A stretch of 64,000 nucleotides of DNA from Tanypteryx hageni (Eukaryota; Arthropoda; Insecta; Odonata; Petaluridae), in contig CM054118.1 of NCBI GenBank assembly GCA_028673005.1, positions 7,959,082-8,023,081 of the forward strand. Reading direction: 5' to 3'. Shown here piece by piece: positions 43,304-54,151 of this stretch. The notes under the pieces were generated by a model. That model was not told the origin of the DNA and ran no database searches. It worked only from the letters and a program-made list of their open reading frames with translations. Each line of letters begins with the position of its first letter. Position 1 is the first letter of the stretch. The translations under genes were made by a program, and so were the position numbers.

Positions 43304-43482
43304 ACCCTGGTAAAGTGGTGGTTAGCGTGTCTGGCTCCCACTGCTAGGGTCGCGGGTTCGAATCCTACCGAGGGCATGGTCGTTTGTGTTCGTCTTTGTT
43401 AACGTTATTACGCTCATTGTAAAAGATCGTTAACGGCTGTCTATGAGCTAGTATAAATAAATAAAATAAATAAATAAATAAT
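43304..43482 (+). mobile_element. tRNA-derived SINE
   Basis: The head resembles a tRNA: CCCTGGT at the 5' side pairs imperfectly with ACCGAGGG, GTAAAGTGGTGGTTAGC covers the A-box region, and GGTTCGAATCC (43356-43366) is a perfect B box. It is followed by a tRNA-unrelated body (GTTTGTGTTCG...GATCGTTAACGGCTG) and an (AAATA)n tail at 43454-43482. RNA polymerase III would transcribe such an element; a partner LINE would supply mobility. It is a SINE rather than a tRNA gene, because the anticodon arm is imperfect and the body and tail continue. Confidence 0.8.
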
Positions 43483-44537
43483 ACTAAGAGTCCAGCTCAA
43501 CTTATTCGGTCACTAGTATTTGAACAAAATATTCGATAAGTTTTGCTTTTCATTTCTCTAGTAATTGGTCCCTATGCCTTACATTTCTTTTCTAATGCAA
43601 TCACAACTCCGCTACCAAAAATTTCTAATTTTTTTTATCCAGAATAACCAATGCAGAAAAATGCAAGGATAATATGGATGCGTTTCTAGACACCCACACC
43701 ATGCAATCGTCAGTCGTTTACTTACTTCACATTCTTATAGACAAAAAATGGCAGAATACCTCATCAAAGTTTTCAAAAACTCTAGTTTTGAAATAAATAA
43801 CCATAACCTACGAACGCATTTTGGAATTGAATTGAATTGAATAATACTCTGATTCCAAATATTCCTCGCGATGGTGAGCGCGGCTTTTTACCATCTTCAC
43901 CAGGTTTTGTGCATTCACAACGGACTTTTTACAAGATAAAAAACGTTAAAAAAACTCAAATTGAAGATAAAATTTGTTCAACAGTCCCGGAAGATCATTT
44001 TCTGCGGGCGGAATAAAAAATGCGGGACCTTTTATCCATCGAATGATCTCGGTGGGGAATACGTTTATTCGCACAGGACCCTCTCTTAGCTCCCTTAAAG
44101 ACATTCCCTTTCAGCGTACGTCCTCGCCGTAAATCCAAAGCCCCTCTCTACTCCTCACGTTTCCACATTCCTACGTCTAACCCTGCGTCTCTTGGTCCTT
44201 TTATCCGTTTCTATCCATGCTCTTCCACCTCTTCCTATCTCCATTTCTCCCTTTCTTTTCTAACTCTCTTCCTCATTTCTCCTCATAATTCTTTCTCTGT
44301 CCAATCTTGCTTCCATCTTTCCCCTCTTCCTTTCCTCTCTAAACTTTTTTCTCCTTCTCTCTCTCTCTCTGCTTCCGTAAGCTATCTACTTTTCCCTTAT
44401 ATACTTGCTCTCCCGTCTCATTTTTATGCTTTCTCCTGTCTCTTTAATTCCCCTCCCATAGAGTACCTCTCTCTTTTGAGCGCGTTTTATTTTATGAACG
44501 TGCTTATGTTTTCGCTGTCTATCCGTCCGTGCAATCG

Positions 44538-44538
<1 letters not shown>
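43483..44538. other. AT-rich then C/T-rich sequence
   Basis: A pyrimidine-rich segment runs from about 44080 to 44460. The piece 43870-44080 is less AT-rich and unassigned. Confidence 0.4.
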
Positions 44539-44614
<76 letters not shown>

Positions 44615-44626
44615 TTATTTATTTAC
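44539..44626. repeat. (AT)n microsatellite with TTTA tail
   Basis: About 34 AT units to 44608, then TATTTATTTATTTA. The Tyr-Ile frame across it is an artefact. Confidence 0.95.
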
Positions 44627-44809
44627 TGGTGTTATTTTCGTCAAATATGACGGATATGCGTGGATTAAATATTAATTTACTTCCATCCTTCCTCCTTTTC
44701 TCGCTTCCTCTCTCCAATTCTTCCCCTCTCTCTCTCTTCTTCTCTGAAAAATTTGACTCCTTAGTCTCAATCTCGCCCTAATAATGAACATTATTTATAT
44801 ATCTCCTCT

Positions 44810-45135
44810 TTTTCTCTCCTCTCTCTCTCTCTCCTATTGAAGCATTCAAGGCACGCTTTCCTTACGCATATAGTATAAGGATTCAAAAGACAATAAAATA
44901 AGGTTTTACAATGAAACAATCATCAAGGCAACATATCGTTAAAAAGCTTAAACATTTACAAAAAATACGATTTAAACGTATAACTGGAACGATTTCGAAT
45001 CGCAGGCGAAATGTGACGATAGGAATCAGAAACGCTATTTATTTTTCTTTAAAATGGTTTAAATCTAAAGGTCGTAAGCCAATTCTTTCTAATTTTAATT
45101 TGCAAAAGATTAAAAGCCTGTAAGCCGAAAATTCA
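44810..45135 (+). repeat. Repeat D, copy 2
   Basis: A CT tract, then AAGCATTCAAGGCACGCTTT, CCTTACGCATATAG, TTAAAAAGCTTAAAC, GCCAATTCTTTCTAATTTTA and AAAGCCTGTAAG, matching 35429-35770. The 70-residue basic frame (44911-45123) is not preserved in copy 1 and is probably chance. Confidence 0.7.
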
Positions 45136-45141
45136 ATTTTA

Positions 45142-45172
45142 ACTTTCTCCATATACGATAGAGAAAGTAGTT
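45142..45172. repeat. Short palindrome ACTTTCTC...GAGAAAGT
   Basis: ACTTTCTC and GAGAAAGT face each other across 11 bases. The same words, less exact, occur at the two ends of the repeat B copies, suggesting a related element reduced to its termini. Confidence 0.5.
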
Positions 45173-45689
45173 TTCATGAAAAAAAAAATCGAATTCGGGA
45201 TTTGAACGGAAATACATGTCATTGAATAAACCACTTAATGTCATATAGTTGTATTACTAATTTTATAAAGAATTTTGTTTACAACTATAGATAAACCTCA
45301 ATTAATAAAATTAGTATTTTTTTTCATATTTCGTCAGCAAATGAAGTTCCCATTTTTTCTCTCTCTTACCCTTTTCCTTCTTTCCTCCTCTCTATTCCTG
45401 CACGATCTTCTATCTCTTCACTTCCTCCATTTTAGTCTCAATTTTTTTCACTTTCCTTTTCCATCTCCTTCTCATCTATCTTCCCTCCCTATCCAATGTG
45501 CTCCCATTCCTGCTAATCGCTCTCACTAATCCTACTTTCCTACACGTTACGAATAATATTGTAGAGGGCTGAACGTTGTTCAAGTAATCAATCTTTCTTT
45601 TAGAGATTCTCATTCACGATTCTTCTTTATTCATTCCCTCTCTAAAGTTCTCTATGGTTCAAATAAAAACAGCAAAAATAAACAATTAC
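45173..45689. other. AT-rich then pyrimidine-rich gap
   Basis: Nothing recognised; pyrimidine-rich from 45350 to 45500. Confidence 0.4.
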
Positions 45690-46490
45690 TTATTGAGATC
45701 TAGGTGAAAGAACGGCTTTTCAGCATATTCTCCTGCACTTTCAAAACACTTCTATCACGAAACTAATTCCGTCCCAGTAGTATTTCTTTCCGAGTCACTC
45801 ATGCGCTGCTGTTCAAATCTCGTCGTCAGAATGGTTAGTCTTACCACTTAATATATCTTTGAGTGGTGCAATAAGAGGATAGTTGCTTGTAACCAAGTCA
45901 GGAGGAAGATGGTGTTGAAGTTATGTGAAGACAGGAGTAGTATCGGATGCTAACGAAACTCTCTCTCTTCTCTTCTCTTCTCTCCTCGATGTTTGGTTCA
46001 GACTGCAAGCTTAATATCACTTTTAAGCATATTGGAGTACAAATTTCTGTTGATACTTGTCCCCTTATCCGTATAATTCCACAAAACAACCCTATTTCAT
46101 CCCAAAATACGGTTGGTATCACCTTTTCTGCACACAGTGTTGCTCTTAATTTCTCAGATTTTGGTAATGTCGCCACTTTCAGACAATGTAATGCACCGAC
46201 TACTCATCTTGAATCACTATATTGCCAAGGATACCATTCACTTCGTCTCAATCCAGCAACCCGGCGACGAGGGATCAATCTTATAATACACACATTACTG
46301 ACTCTCGGCTTTTCATGGGTAGTGTTCTGAAGAGACCCAATGCTCACATGAATATCCTTCCACAGTTTTTTCAGCTTTATGTGCCGTTTTTCTCGAATGA
46401 GCTCTTAAATAGCAGATAACGTTATTGAAGGTGATTACGCAGTTAGACTAGCCATGCCGAACAGCATCTTCAAGATTAATAACCTTTTCA
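45690..46490 (-). pseudogene. Mariner transposase (broken), minus strand
   Basis: Order on the minus strand: EDAVRHG...NCVITFNNV (the VEDxxRxGRP region before the HTH), KDIHVSIGSLQNTTHE in another frame (second HTH), IQDE-stop-SVHYI (the first catalytic Asp of GDETWVHY, Asp kept), KLRATLCAEKVIPTVFWDE (the K-x-x-x-TVFWD signature), RGQVSTEICTPICLK, then the second-Asp region degraded, HHLPPDLVTSNYPLIAPLKD (the HPPYSPDLAPSDYHLFGPLK signature, third Asp changed to Asn), and EYYWDGISFVIEVF...AGEYAEK at the C-terminus. Several stops and frameshifts interrupt it. The wording identifies a classical mariner, distinct from the DUF4817-bearing copies. About 800 bp of the usual ~1 kb coding sequence remains; the terminal repeats were not found. 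Confidence 0.85.
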
Positions 46491-47019
46491 TACATTTTCT
46501 TTTGCGACACACATTTTTCACATAGGCTCATTATCCATCTTACGATGTATTCCATTAGGTTTAACGTTTACATTCAAAATTCATACAACCCTTCTCGTAT
46601 CAATCTTGGTATGATTTTCCAGACATGTAGCTATTTTGAATTGATCATTTGCGCAAACACATGCCAATCATACTTAGAGGCACTTAATAAATCCAAATAA
46701 CTTTTTTATGCAAAAATATAATAAATCAAACTCATACTTTCTAATAATAGTTGCCTTCTGTAGTTTTCATAGAAACCACTCTCGTACTTGGAAGAAAAAG
46801 TGGAAAAGTTTGAGTAATCCTGATGTAGCAGATAAAAAATGTTATACTAATTTAATTTAATTTATACTAATTTTCTAGCGCATAAAATTCAACGATGAAA
46901 ATTTTACTGTACTTACAATATACTGTTAAGGGAAGAACTATCATTTGCGGAGAGAATAACACTACGAGATAAATGCTACAAATACCGTAGTGCCAGCCTT
47001 AAGAATAGTATTGCTGACT
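46491..47019. other. AT-rich gap
   Basis: Nothing recognised; may include the 5' flank of the mariner relic. Confidence 0.35.
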
Positions 47020-47300
47020 AAGGAATATATACGTGGTGCGGTGGCTTCCCATTGCCTTCCTCATCGGACACACACAGAAGGGAGTAGGAAAACCCAGTAC
47101 CGGCATTAGCTTACTCCTTATGAAGAGCACCAAGGGGGCCAAATGCTAAACGTCCCTTCCAAAGGAGCGTGAATTGTGTTGTCCTCATTTTACATACAAA
47201 TAGTGGGTCGGGCAACCTCAGCTGTCGTCATTATATGTAATGCACTATTATGTACAATATTGTCCTTGAAGAGGACGTGGGAAAGGATGGGCTCAAAAGT
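47020..47300. repeat. Candidate interspersed repeat
   Basis: A block less AT-rich than its flanks, with phrasing such as GTGCGGTGGCTTCCCATTGC, CACCAAGGGGGCCAAATGC, and TAAACGTCCCTTCCAAAGGA that has the feel of a SINE-like insect repeat. No second copy exists in this window, so this rests on appearance alone. Confidence 0.3.
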
Positions 47301-47532
47301 GAAATATTTTTTAAAAATATCCTCACAAATATGTGCTCGTCGTTAGAATTTGAAGCCTTTGCTTCAAATTATCTCTGAACATCAATGGAATTTTTTATAA
47401 GAAACCATGGGACTCAGCACTCAAAAAGGGTTATAAAACTAGCAGTAGTCTTCTTTTGATAAAAAATTAAACGACTAAAAAGAAATAAAATAATTAAACG
47501 GCTCACCTTATGACTGCAATGCATTTCATAAT
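47301..47532. other. AT-rich gap
   Basis: Nothing recognised. Confidence 0.35.
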
Positions 47533-47820
47533 TTAGATCCACCATAAAAATATTTTCGTGGTTGTATATTTTATTAACACGATAAACCTTTTTAATTCTT
47601 TTCTAGGGAAACTGAAAAGATGAAATTCATCGGAGAAAACACAAACGCCAAAAAATTGTCTTTCTTCTCTTCCACTACAGCGTCTACATAATCTCATACA
47701 TCTAAAAGTGATCTGGCCTTTTCTCTCGATGTTTTTTCCAAAAATTGTATATCGCTGGCCAAGTTTTACGCCACTCCACCCACCATTTAAAATCTCTTGT
47801 TTCATTCCAATTAGCATTCC
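47533..47820 (-). pseudogene. Tc1-like transposase fragment
   Basis: On the minus strand FFGVCVFSDEFHLFSFPR fits the first catalytic Asp region of Tc1-type transposases (W-x-x-V-x-FSDE). It is followed in a neighbouring frame by KKVYRVNKIYNHENI, resembling the R-V-Y-R-P-x-N-x-x-Y region. The preceding QYTIFGKNIERK and a Cys/Arg-rich stretch are less clear. The second and third acidic residues are absent. It is a short, decayed piece; the assignment rests mainly on the FSDE context. Confidence 0.5.
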
Positions 47821-47999
47821 CCTCTCTCTCTCTCTTTTTTTGTCATTTCGGAATGGAGACGCTCTCCCTCTTTTTCTCCCCTCTCAATTTTTACTTATCT
47901 CCCTTTCCATTCGATCTCTCCGCCCCTAACAATCTTACATTCTTGGAGACTCGGCCGCGGCCTTCCACTGCTACTTAATTCCGTTTGAGAAGCGCATCT
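47821..47999. other. Pyrimidine-rich gap
   Basis: A CT run at 47821-47837 and C/T-rich sequence to 47930. No gene was noticed. Confidence 0.4.
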
Positions 48000-48350
48000 C
48001 GAGCAATAAACTCTTTTTGCCATTATCGCCAGGCCCATACATCAGGAATTATGAAAGGACCATCTCATCTACTCGCTCTTCTATTATAATGCTCTTTCCT
48101 TTGGGGCCCCACGGTGACGTTCGAATCACTGCCGCACATACGTGCGCAGTCGTCTTATGAGTTCCTTCATTAAACTTGGAAATGAAGTGACTTTTTTCGC
48201 CATATATGAAATGGCCGCCTCATTAATGTACGTATTCCAACAGAGAGATATTTTCTCGAAACCTTTCAAACTAATGCGTGTGTTGTTTCTACTTCGCGTT
48301 AAATTTCGAGTTTATAACTCGTTCTTGCCAGCATTACTATGATCTTCCAC
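48000..48350. other. Unique CpG-containing block, candidate conserved non-coding sequence
   Basis: Non-repetitive text with words such as TTATCGCCAGGCCCATACAT, GCACATACGTGCGCAGTCG and CATATATGAAATGGCCGCC. The 66-residue frame 48142-48342 has no motif I know. A regulatory role is only inferred from composition. Confidence 0.25.
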
Positions 48351-50511
48351 AGCGGTCGTTTGATATTCAGGCTGCGTCGCAGGATTTTAAAAATGATATC
48401 GCGACGCAATATGTCCTCTAAGTAACGCGACTACGAGATGATAATTACTAGACCACACCATAAAAATGGCATTGCGCTGGTATAATACTTTCTTGATCAT
48501 AGACAATATGCATCGAAAGTCATCATTCTAATATATTCATGGATATCAATCGTAGGATGCGTGAAAGAGCAAACGTTTTAAAGGATTAACGGCTTCTGAA
48601 ATCCGCAAATGGTGGAGAAGAGCTCTTCGCTAAACGGGAGATTGGCGGATTGCAATGCTTTCCTATGAACCTAAAAAAACAAGTGATCTCCCTAGCATTT
48701 CTGTAAGCATTTTATTGTTAGGTTTTTAATTAATTCAACCTATAACATACTTGGATTGCGCTGTAACCTAGATATTCTCATTCATGAACATAGTCGAAGG
48801 TTAAGGCAGTGCAGAATAATAATTATTTATTTTAATGGTAAAATATAACTCCAAATGATTCATCCTTTTCTTTAATATATTCCAATAGTGAATGTTTTTA
48901 TAGCCATCTCCGCATATGTATTTTTATTTGTTTTTTCATTAGATTTCTCAATATTAAGTATTAAGATAAGATTTTTTTTCGGTTTTCCTATCATTTGTTC
49001 TTTTTTCTCTTTCAGACAGTTTCATTTCTATCATAGAAATGCAATCAAATTTTTATACTGTTCATATTTCAGATTCCCTCTCAAAAGTAATTTTACGGTT
49101 ATGATTTTTCCTATAAATTTGTATTTAAAATGAACGAAGATAATGTATAGTATATGTATCCCCAGTACCTTGTTATGGCTATAGGATAAGCACTTATTAA
49201 TTTAAAGTGTTCTTGAATTTGAAAGTAATCTGTGATGCATAGGCTTCTATAAGAGGTGCGATCCCATCACATACGTATATTAACATACTGTCATTAAACA
49301 ACACGATTACTATCTATCTATCAAACAAAATAAGAATACAAACAAATCAAACCCGCGCCATTCGTTGCAAGCCTGTCTCCAGTTATAACATTTTTACCAA
49401 ATTCCGGGAAAAATCGAGCAAATAAATCCACCGATAATTTTTTTATTGAAACGTAAGTTTCAAACGGAACGAACGCGTTCATCCGACATGTTCTCACGCA
49501 TTACTCGGGGTCCAACACCTTTCCTGCCCAATCAACTTTTCTCTATAGCTTACGCCTTTCTAAAAACGTTCTCCTTCTCTCTCGACCTATACCTCAGCCC
49601 TATTCCTCTCCTTCAGTGAGAGATACGCGGAGCACGTGTCTTTTTCCTTCCAAATCGAATCTCTCGGCCGCCTTCGATTTCCTTTAAATTCTCCTTTTAT
49701 CGATTTTCGACCTGTTAATAATACCTCCTCTAAGAATCGAGGGATTTTCATTCCTTTCATCTATCATAATTTGCAAACTGAAACCCTGGTTCATTAAACG
49801 ACTATCAGACCTAAACCTCATCTTTAATTCGTTTAAAACGCAAATATGAGAAATTATGATCAACTTTTGTTTTCGATCCAAGAGTTGCCAATGTCCCAAT
49901 CTAGAAGGCGGAAAGCTTATTTAAATGTCAGAAATATACGCGACTACGAGATATGAAGAAGGAAAGATAAACAATTCTGGTTTTAAAACGTAAAGTCAAT
50001 TAAATACACGCTATGTATAATTTAAAGCTCAATCAATGCATTTTATTTCGAAATATGAAATTTGGTAATGTTTTATAAATATTTATTATTAACTTCTTAG
50101 CAATGGAATTTTTACGCTAAATGAATCACCTTCAAATATTATTAAGTAAACCATTTATCATTTTTGTTCGGATACTAAAGCATTCGCTTAAATTCGACTC
50201 AATAATGCAACACGAACCAATGTGTTCTTTATAAAGTTGGCCCAGTTGAAAACGTTTCACTCGTAACAAACTAAATCATAACGATATATTCTGTCTTAAC
50301 ATAACACTGCTGAAAATATAAACTCTCAATCATGCACACAACAAATCTTCTAATTCAGAACTTTAACCAGAAACAAAGTTAGGGCCAACCAAAGTATCGA
50401 CGTGCATTGAAATATAACTCTCATCTAATAATTTGAATTATCGAAATACATTCACTAGAGAATTATCGATCTCGTCTTATGGCTGAAGATGAATACCAGA
50501 AACAAAGAATC
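48351..50511. other. AT-rich stretch, no gene recognised
   Basis: A 14-bp word CGCGACTACGAGAT occurs at 48427 and 49939 but the flanks do not align. Pyrimidine-rich sequence at 49550-49690. Otherwise nothing was noticed. Confidence 0.35.
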
Positions 50512-50545
50512 TCTCTCTGAAGACGGCTGATTTGTAGCCGAAATG
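50483..50545 (+). mobile_element. Possible Penelope-like 3' hairpin motif
   Basis: CTGAAGA (50517-50523) is followed by GGCT (50525-50528) and AGCC (50536-50539), which can pair, and then GAAA (50540-50543). This matches the CTGAAGA-stem-GAAA arrangement found in Penelope-like 3' ends and seen in the copies at the start of the window. A second, weaker CTGAAGA...GAAAC lies just upstream at 50483-50503. No coding sequence is attached. Confidence 0.4.
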
Positions 50546-51119
50546 GACATCTGTTATGGCTTGTTATAGCTATTAGAGATACATAAGGTTTGCACAACTT
50601 TTCTATTTTTCATACTTAAGTACTTATTCTGGAATCGAAACAAATGTTGCCGCATGTCCGCCACGCTCTGCATCTCCTTAACGGTACTTCGGAGTAAAGA
50701 TGCACCAGAACAAGAACTCAAATTTTGAAACAGACGAGAGGGGACGAAGCTCCCAAATCTCCTGGAATTCGAAACGGAACCGTTGAAGTGCACATCAATG
50801 ACTCTTATAACGCAAACCATAACCTGGCAAAATGAAGCACGAAAAGCTCACCAATTTTTAAAACTTCCTCCCAATTTATTCCACATTGTAGAAGTTTGCT
50901 TAGAATGCCCATAAAAACTACTGAAAGACTCAAAGACTAGAGATGTAACATTTCAATTTATGAAGCACCTGCTCGTTTTCTTTATGACGCATTCAACGTC
51001 GCCCCTTAACTACAAGGACTCCATAGAGTTGAAGTAACTCGATCCCATCACGTGCCACCCTTCTTACGGTATATCCCTTTCGATCGAAACCCATCCATTG
51101 CTTATTACGTCAAATAGGC
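50546..51119. other. No recognisable gene
   Basis: The 88-residue minus-strand frame 50554-50820 has no motif I know. The rest is AT-rich. Confidence 0.35.
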
Positions 51120-52030
51120 TCCGATCGTCCCATTTCCTCTCCCTCGCCCTCTCCCCCCCTCCCCTCTCCCCCTTCCCCTCTCCCTCTCCAACTCCTTCTC
51201 CTCCTCTCCCTCTTCTCCTCTCCCGCTCCCCCACTCCCCCTCTCTCCATTCCCCTCTCCCCCTCCATCACTCTCCCCTCCTCCTCACCCCCACCCTCCTT
51301 TACGCTTTTTAAGCATTCTTTCCTCATCCTAGGATCCTCACCTCCTTCCTAGTGTGCCAACCCGCCCGACCAATCGCTCTTCTTCTTCCCTTACTCGGAG
51401 TATAGCAAAAAAAGTGAACTCTTCGCTCCTTCCTTCGCCTTCAACCGTCTCCTATTCCTTCGGATCCCTTTTTTCCACTGAACAGTCGTTTTTTTCCTTT
51501 ACGTCCGCTATCTCCGTCTCCCATCTCTCCCCGTTCTCTAACTTCATTTCTCTCTCCCTCCTCCATCCCTCTCTCTCCCTCTTGGTCCCTCTCTTTTCGA
51601 GCTTCCCTCTCTTCATTTCCCCATCTGAATGGCCTCCCTCGACCCACCTCCTCCCCTTCTAACCCTATCTCTCTCTCTCCCTCTCACTCTTTCTCTCCGA
51701 CCCATCTCTCCCTCTTTCTCACTTTCTCTCTCTTGCCCTTATGGGATGCTCAGGAGCTGCAAATGCCTTCATTGGAAATCATGCCCTTCTCCTTACGACC
51801 CGAGCCATTCCGCCCTTAACACTCCTGGGGTCATTTTCTCTCCCCCGTTTCCTCTCTCTTTTCCTTCGTGTTCTTTTCCTCTCTCTCCTATCCTTCTCCT
51901 AACCTCTTCCTTTTTTGCTTCCCTCTTCCAACCCCGGTTCACAAATTTTGCGTTCTCCATTCTAAGAACTCGTTTCCTTCGTCCGTTCCTTTCTCGCGCT
52001 ATCTTTCCTTCTCTCTTTGATTCTCTTTAA
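51120..52030 (+). repeat. Long polypyrimidine low-complexity region
   Basis: CTCCCC/CTCTCC-rich plus strand, densest at 51135-51300 and 51540-51730. Overlapping Ser/Pro/Leu-rich frames on the plus strand and Arg/Glu/Gly frames on the minus strand are artefacts of composition. Confidence 0.85.
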
Positions 52031-52397
52031 TTTTTTCCCATATTTTTCCGTTTCTTGAACTAAGAAGCACCTATTGCACGAGGTTTGTCCGTATTTTTGT
52101 CCGTTTGTTTCTATGTCTGCCAGTTCCTTTACTTATGCGTATATTTGGATGGAATACGGTATTTGGGATTAAGGAAAATGGGAACACGAAATGGCACGTG
52201 AGGGTCAAACGCTCAAACACGGATGCACCTGTGATGAATACAATAAATGAAATTATTAATTTTAACTTAACATGGAATAAAATAATAATCGTTCGATTAT
52301 AAATGTCAAATAGTACAAACAAAACAAAGAAAATTCCAACCAATGCCCATATATGGAACTTACACGCATTATACAGCGTACAGTTGAAAGTTTTGCA
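52031..52397. other. AT-rich gap before a MITE
   Basis: Nothing recognised. The last 8 bases to 52405 are the target duplication of the next element. Confidence 0.35.
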
Positions 52398-52405
52398 GGT
52401 TATCC

Positions 52406-52694
52406 CAGTGGTGCCCAAACTTTTCTAATGGCGGGCCACATCAGTGGTTGCGAATCCTTTGGAAGTTGACAATTCTTCGGCGGGCCGGATTAGAGTTTTA
52501 ATCGGAAGTTTTCTGTATCTTGAGGAGCCATATAGTAACATTTCAATATTTGAAGTTTTATTATAAAAATTTTCAAAAAATGCATGAATTTGTGTCAAAT
52601 TTTTTGAATTGTTTTTCCGCCATAGCCTCGCTGGCCGCACAAAAACCCTTCGTGGGCCGAATTTGGCCCGTGGGCCGTAGTTCGGGCACCACTG
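52406..52694. mobile_element. hAT-type MITE with perfect 8-bp TSD GGTTATCC
   Basis: Identical GGTTATCC at 52398-52405 and 52695-52702 bound a 289-bp element whose ends are CAGTGGTGCCCAAAC and, reversed, CAGTGGTGCCCGAACTACGG. Inner blocks GGCGGGCCACAT and GGCGGGCCGGATT match the MITE at 29390-29725. Non-coding. Confidence 0.92.
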
Positions 52695-52702
52695 GGTTAT
52701 CC

Positions 52703-53862
52703 GATAAAAACCTGTCAACATCAACTACATTTTAGAAAAAATCAAAATACAATAGCATTTAAATATTCCTCCATGTTTGATTCATATAATTCATTTCTTC
52801 CTCCAAGTTTTTCCACTTTTTATGCGTAATACATCAGATCCTTCCACAGTTGTTATATTAAACCAACTTTACAGGCGGATACTGCAAGTTATTCAGACGG
52901 TACTAATTTTATGCGAAGCGATACAAGAAACTGAAATTTCCCCCGGAATTTCACTTTTTTACGTCTCTACTCTGAATATTTGATTGCATCGCCGTAAAAG
53001 GCAACGGATATTTTTATCTCGCCATTTCTCGAACGAAAAACTCTCCGCGTTGTATCGCATATGAAAAATTTCCCATACGTAGCGCATAACGTAAACGACG
53101 CCATTATTTCGAATTCCGTGCGCTTTCGTTTTTATTATTCTTCGCGTGGATCCCGCGTTATTTTATTTTCGCGCCACATCCTCCGGATTCTCGCTCTTCC
53201 CGTAACCTCCTCTTGCCACCTTTAATGAGTTCCATAGCGCTTTATATCATCCCGACAGAAAAAACTGTTCTCCATATCCACTCCCGCACGCCCCAAGACT
53301 CTCTTTTGTTACGCTTTTCTATTATTGCGTCTCCGCCTGACTTCGAATGTAGTTTCTTCCTTTTTTCAGGATCCCTTCTATGCTTTGTTACTATGAAAAG
53401 CGATGATATTTTTTTCGGTTCAACAAATGTGTTACGAGACATCAAAGGAAATAGTTATGAACGTTTACAGTTGGAGGTATTATTTTGTGGAACCTCTCGA
53501 TATTAAAAAATGATAAAATTTGTATATTTCCACTTAAAACTTTTATTTCGACCATGGTTTCAACGTGTTAAAACGTCATCTTAAGGGTAAAGACTTGAGA
53601 GAGTAGCGCTGTATATACACGGAGGGAAAGAGTGGGAGAGGGAGAAAAGGAGTGGGGTATGAGGAGCAGGGGGAGGGAGATTTAGAGTAACGACGGCTGG
53701 ATATTTAGGAAAAATAGAATACTTCATGATGGGTCGGGGAGTAGGAGATAAATGATATTACTGAATGAAGTCATTTTCCTAATGAATGGTGTAGATATTT
53801 AAGTGATTGGGAAATAAAGTGTAAATATTGTCTACGATTTACCAATCGTTGATTATATGATG
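52703..53862. other. Unique sequence with a CpG-containing block
   Basis: The block 52990-53250 (GCCGTAAAAGGCAACGG, CATACGTAGCGCATAACG, TCGCGTGGATCCCGCG-like) is non-repetitive and CpG-bearing, like the other candidate conserved blocks. The 97-residue frame 53213-53506 has no known motif. A purine-rich piece lies at 53615-53690. Confidence 0.3.
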
Positions 53863-54151
53863 GAGGGGTCACCAAAGTTTTTACTTAAGGGGCCAGATGA
53901 GGCTTCATGATCCACTGTGCGGGCCACATTCGGCATTTCAAATGACTGATCGGGCCGTGTGAAAATTTTAAGAAAAAGGTTTTGAATTTTTTTTCGATTC
54001 TGTAATATGCAATTCGCTTATATTAAAAGTAGATTTTACCTAAGCACTCGGAAAATGTCGTTTAGATATAATAAATGATATCTAATGAATACTCTTGCTG
54101 ATAAGGCGGGCCGGATCAAATCACAGCGCGGGCCGTATTTTGGGGCCCCTG
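53863..54151. mobile_element. hAT-type MITE, decayed TSD
   Basis: The ends are GAGGGGTCACCAAAG and, reversed, CAGGGGCCCCAAAATACGG. GCGGGCCACATT and GGCGGGCCGGATC blocks match the family. Flanks ATATGATG and CTATAATG agree at six of eight positions. 289 bp, the same length as 52406-52694. Non-coding. Confidence 0.75.

Noticed and set aside
43304..43376. Functional tRNA gene
   Set aside because: The acceptor and anticodon stems are imperfect and the sequence continues into a SINE body with an A-rich tail.
44911..45123. 70-residue basic protein
   Set aside because: The second copy of the same repeat (35429-35770) has stops and frameshifts at the matching places, so the frame is not preserved.
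48427..49952. 14-bp repeated word CGCGACTACGAGAT
   Set aside because: The flanks do not align, so a shared origin cannot be shown.
51098..52030. Several 80-130 residue frames, plus and minus
   Set aside because: They lie in a polypyrimidine region and have Ser/Pro/Leu or Gly/Arg/Glu bias with no domain.
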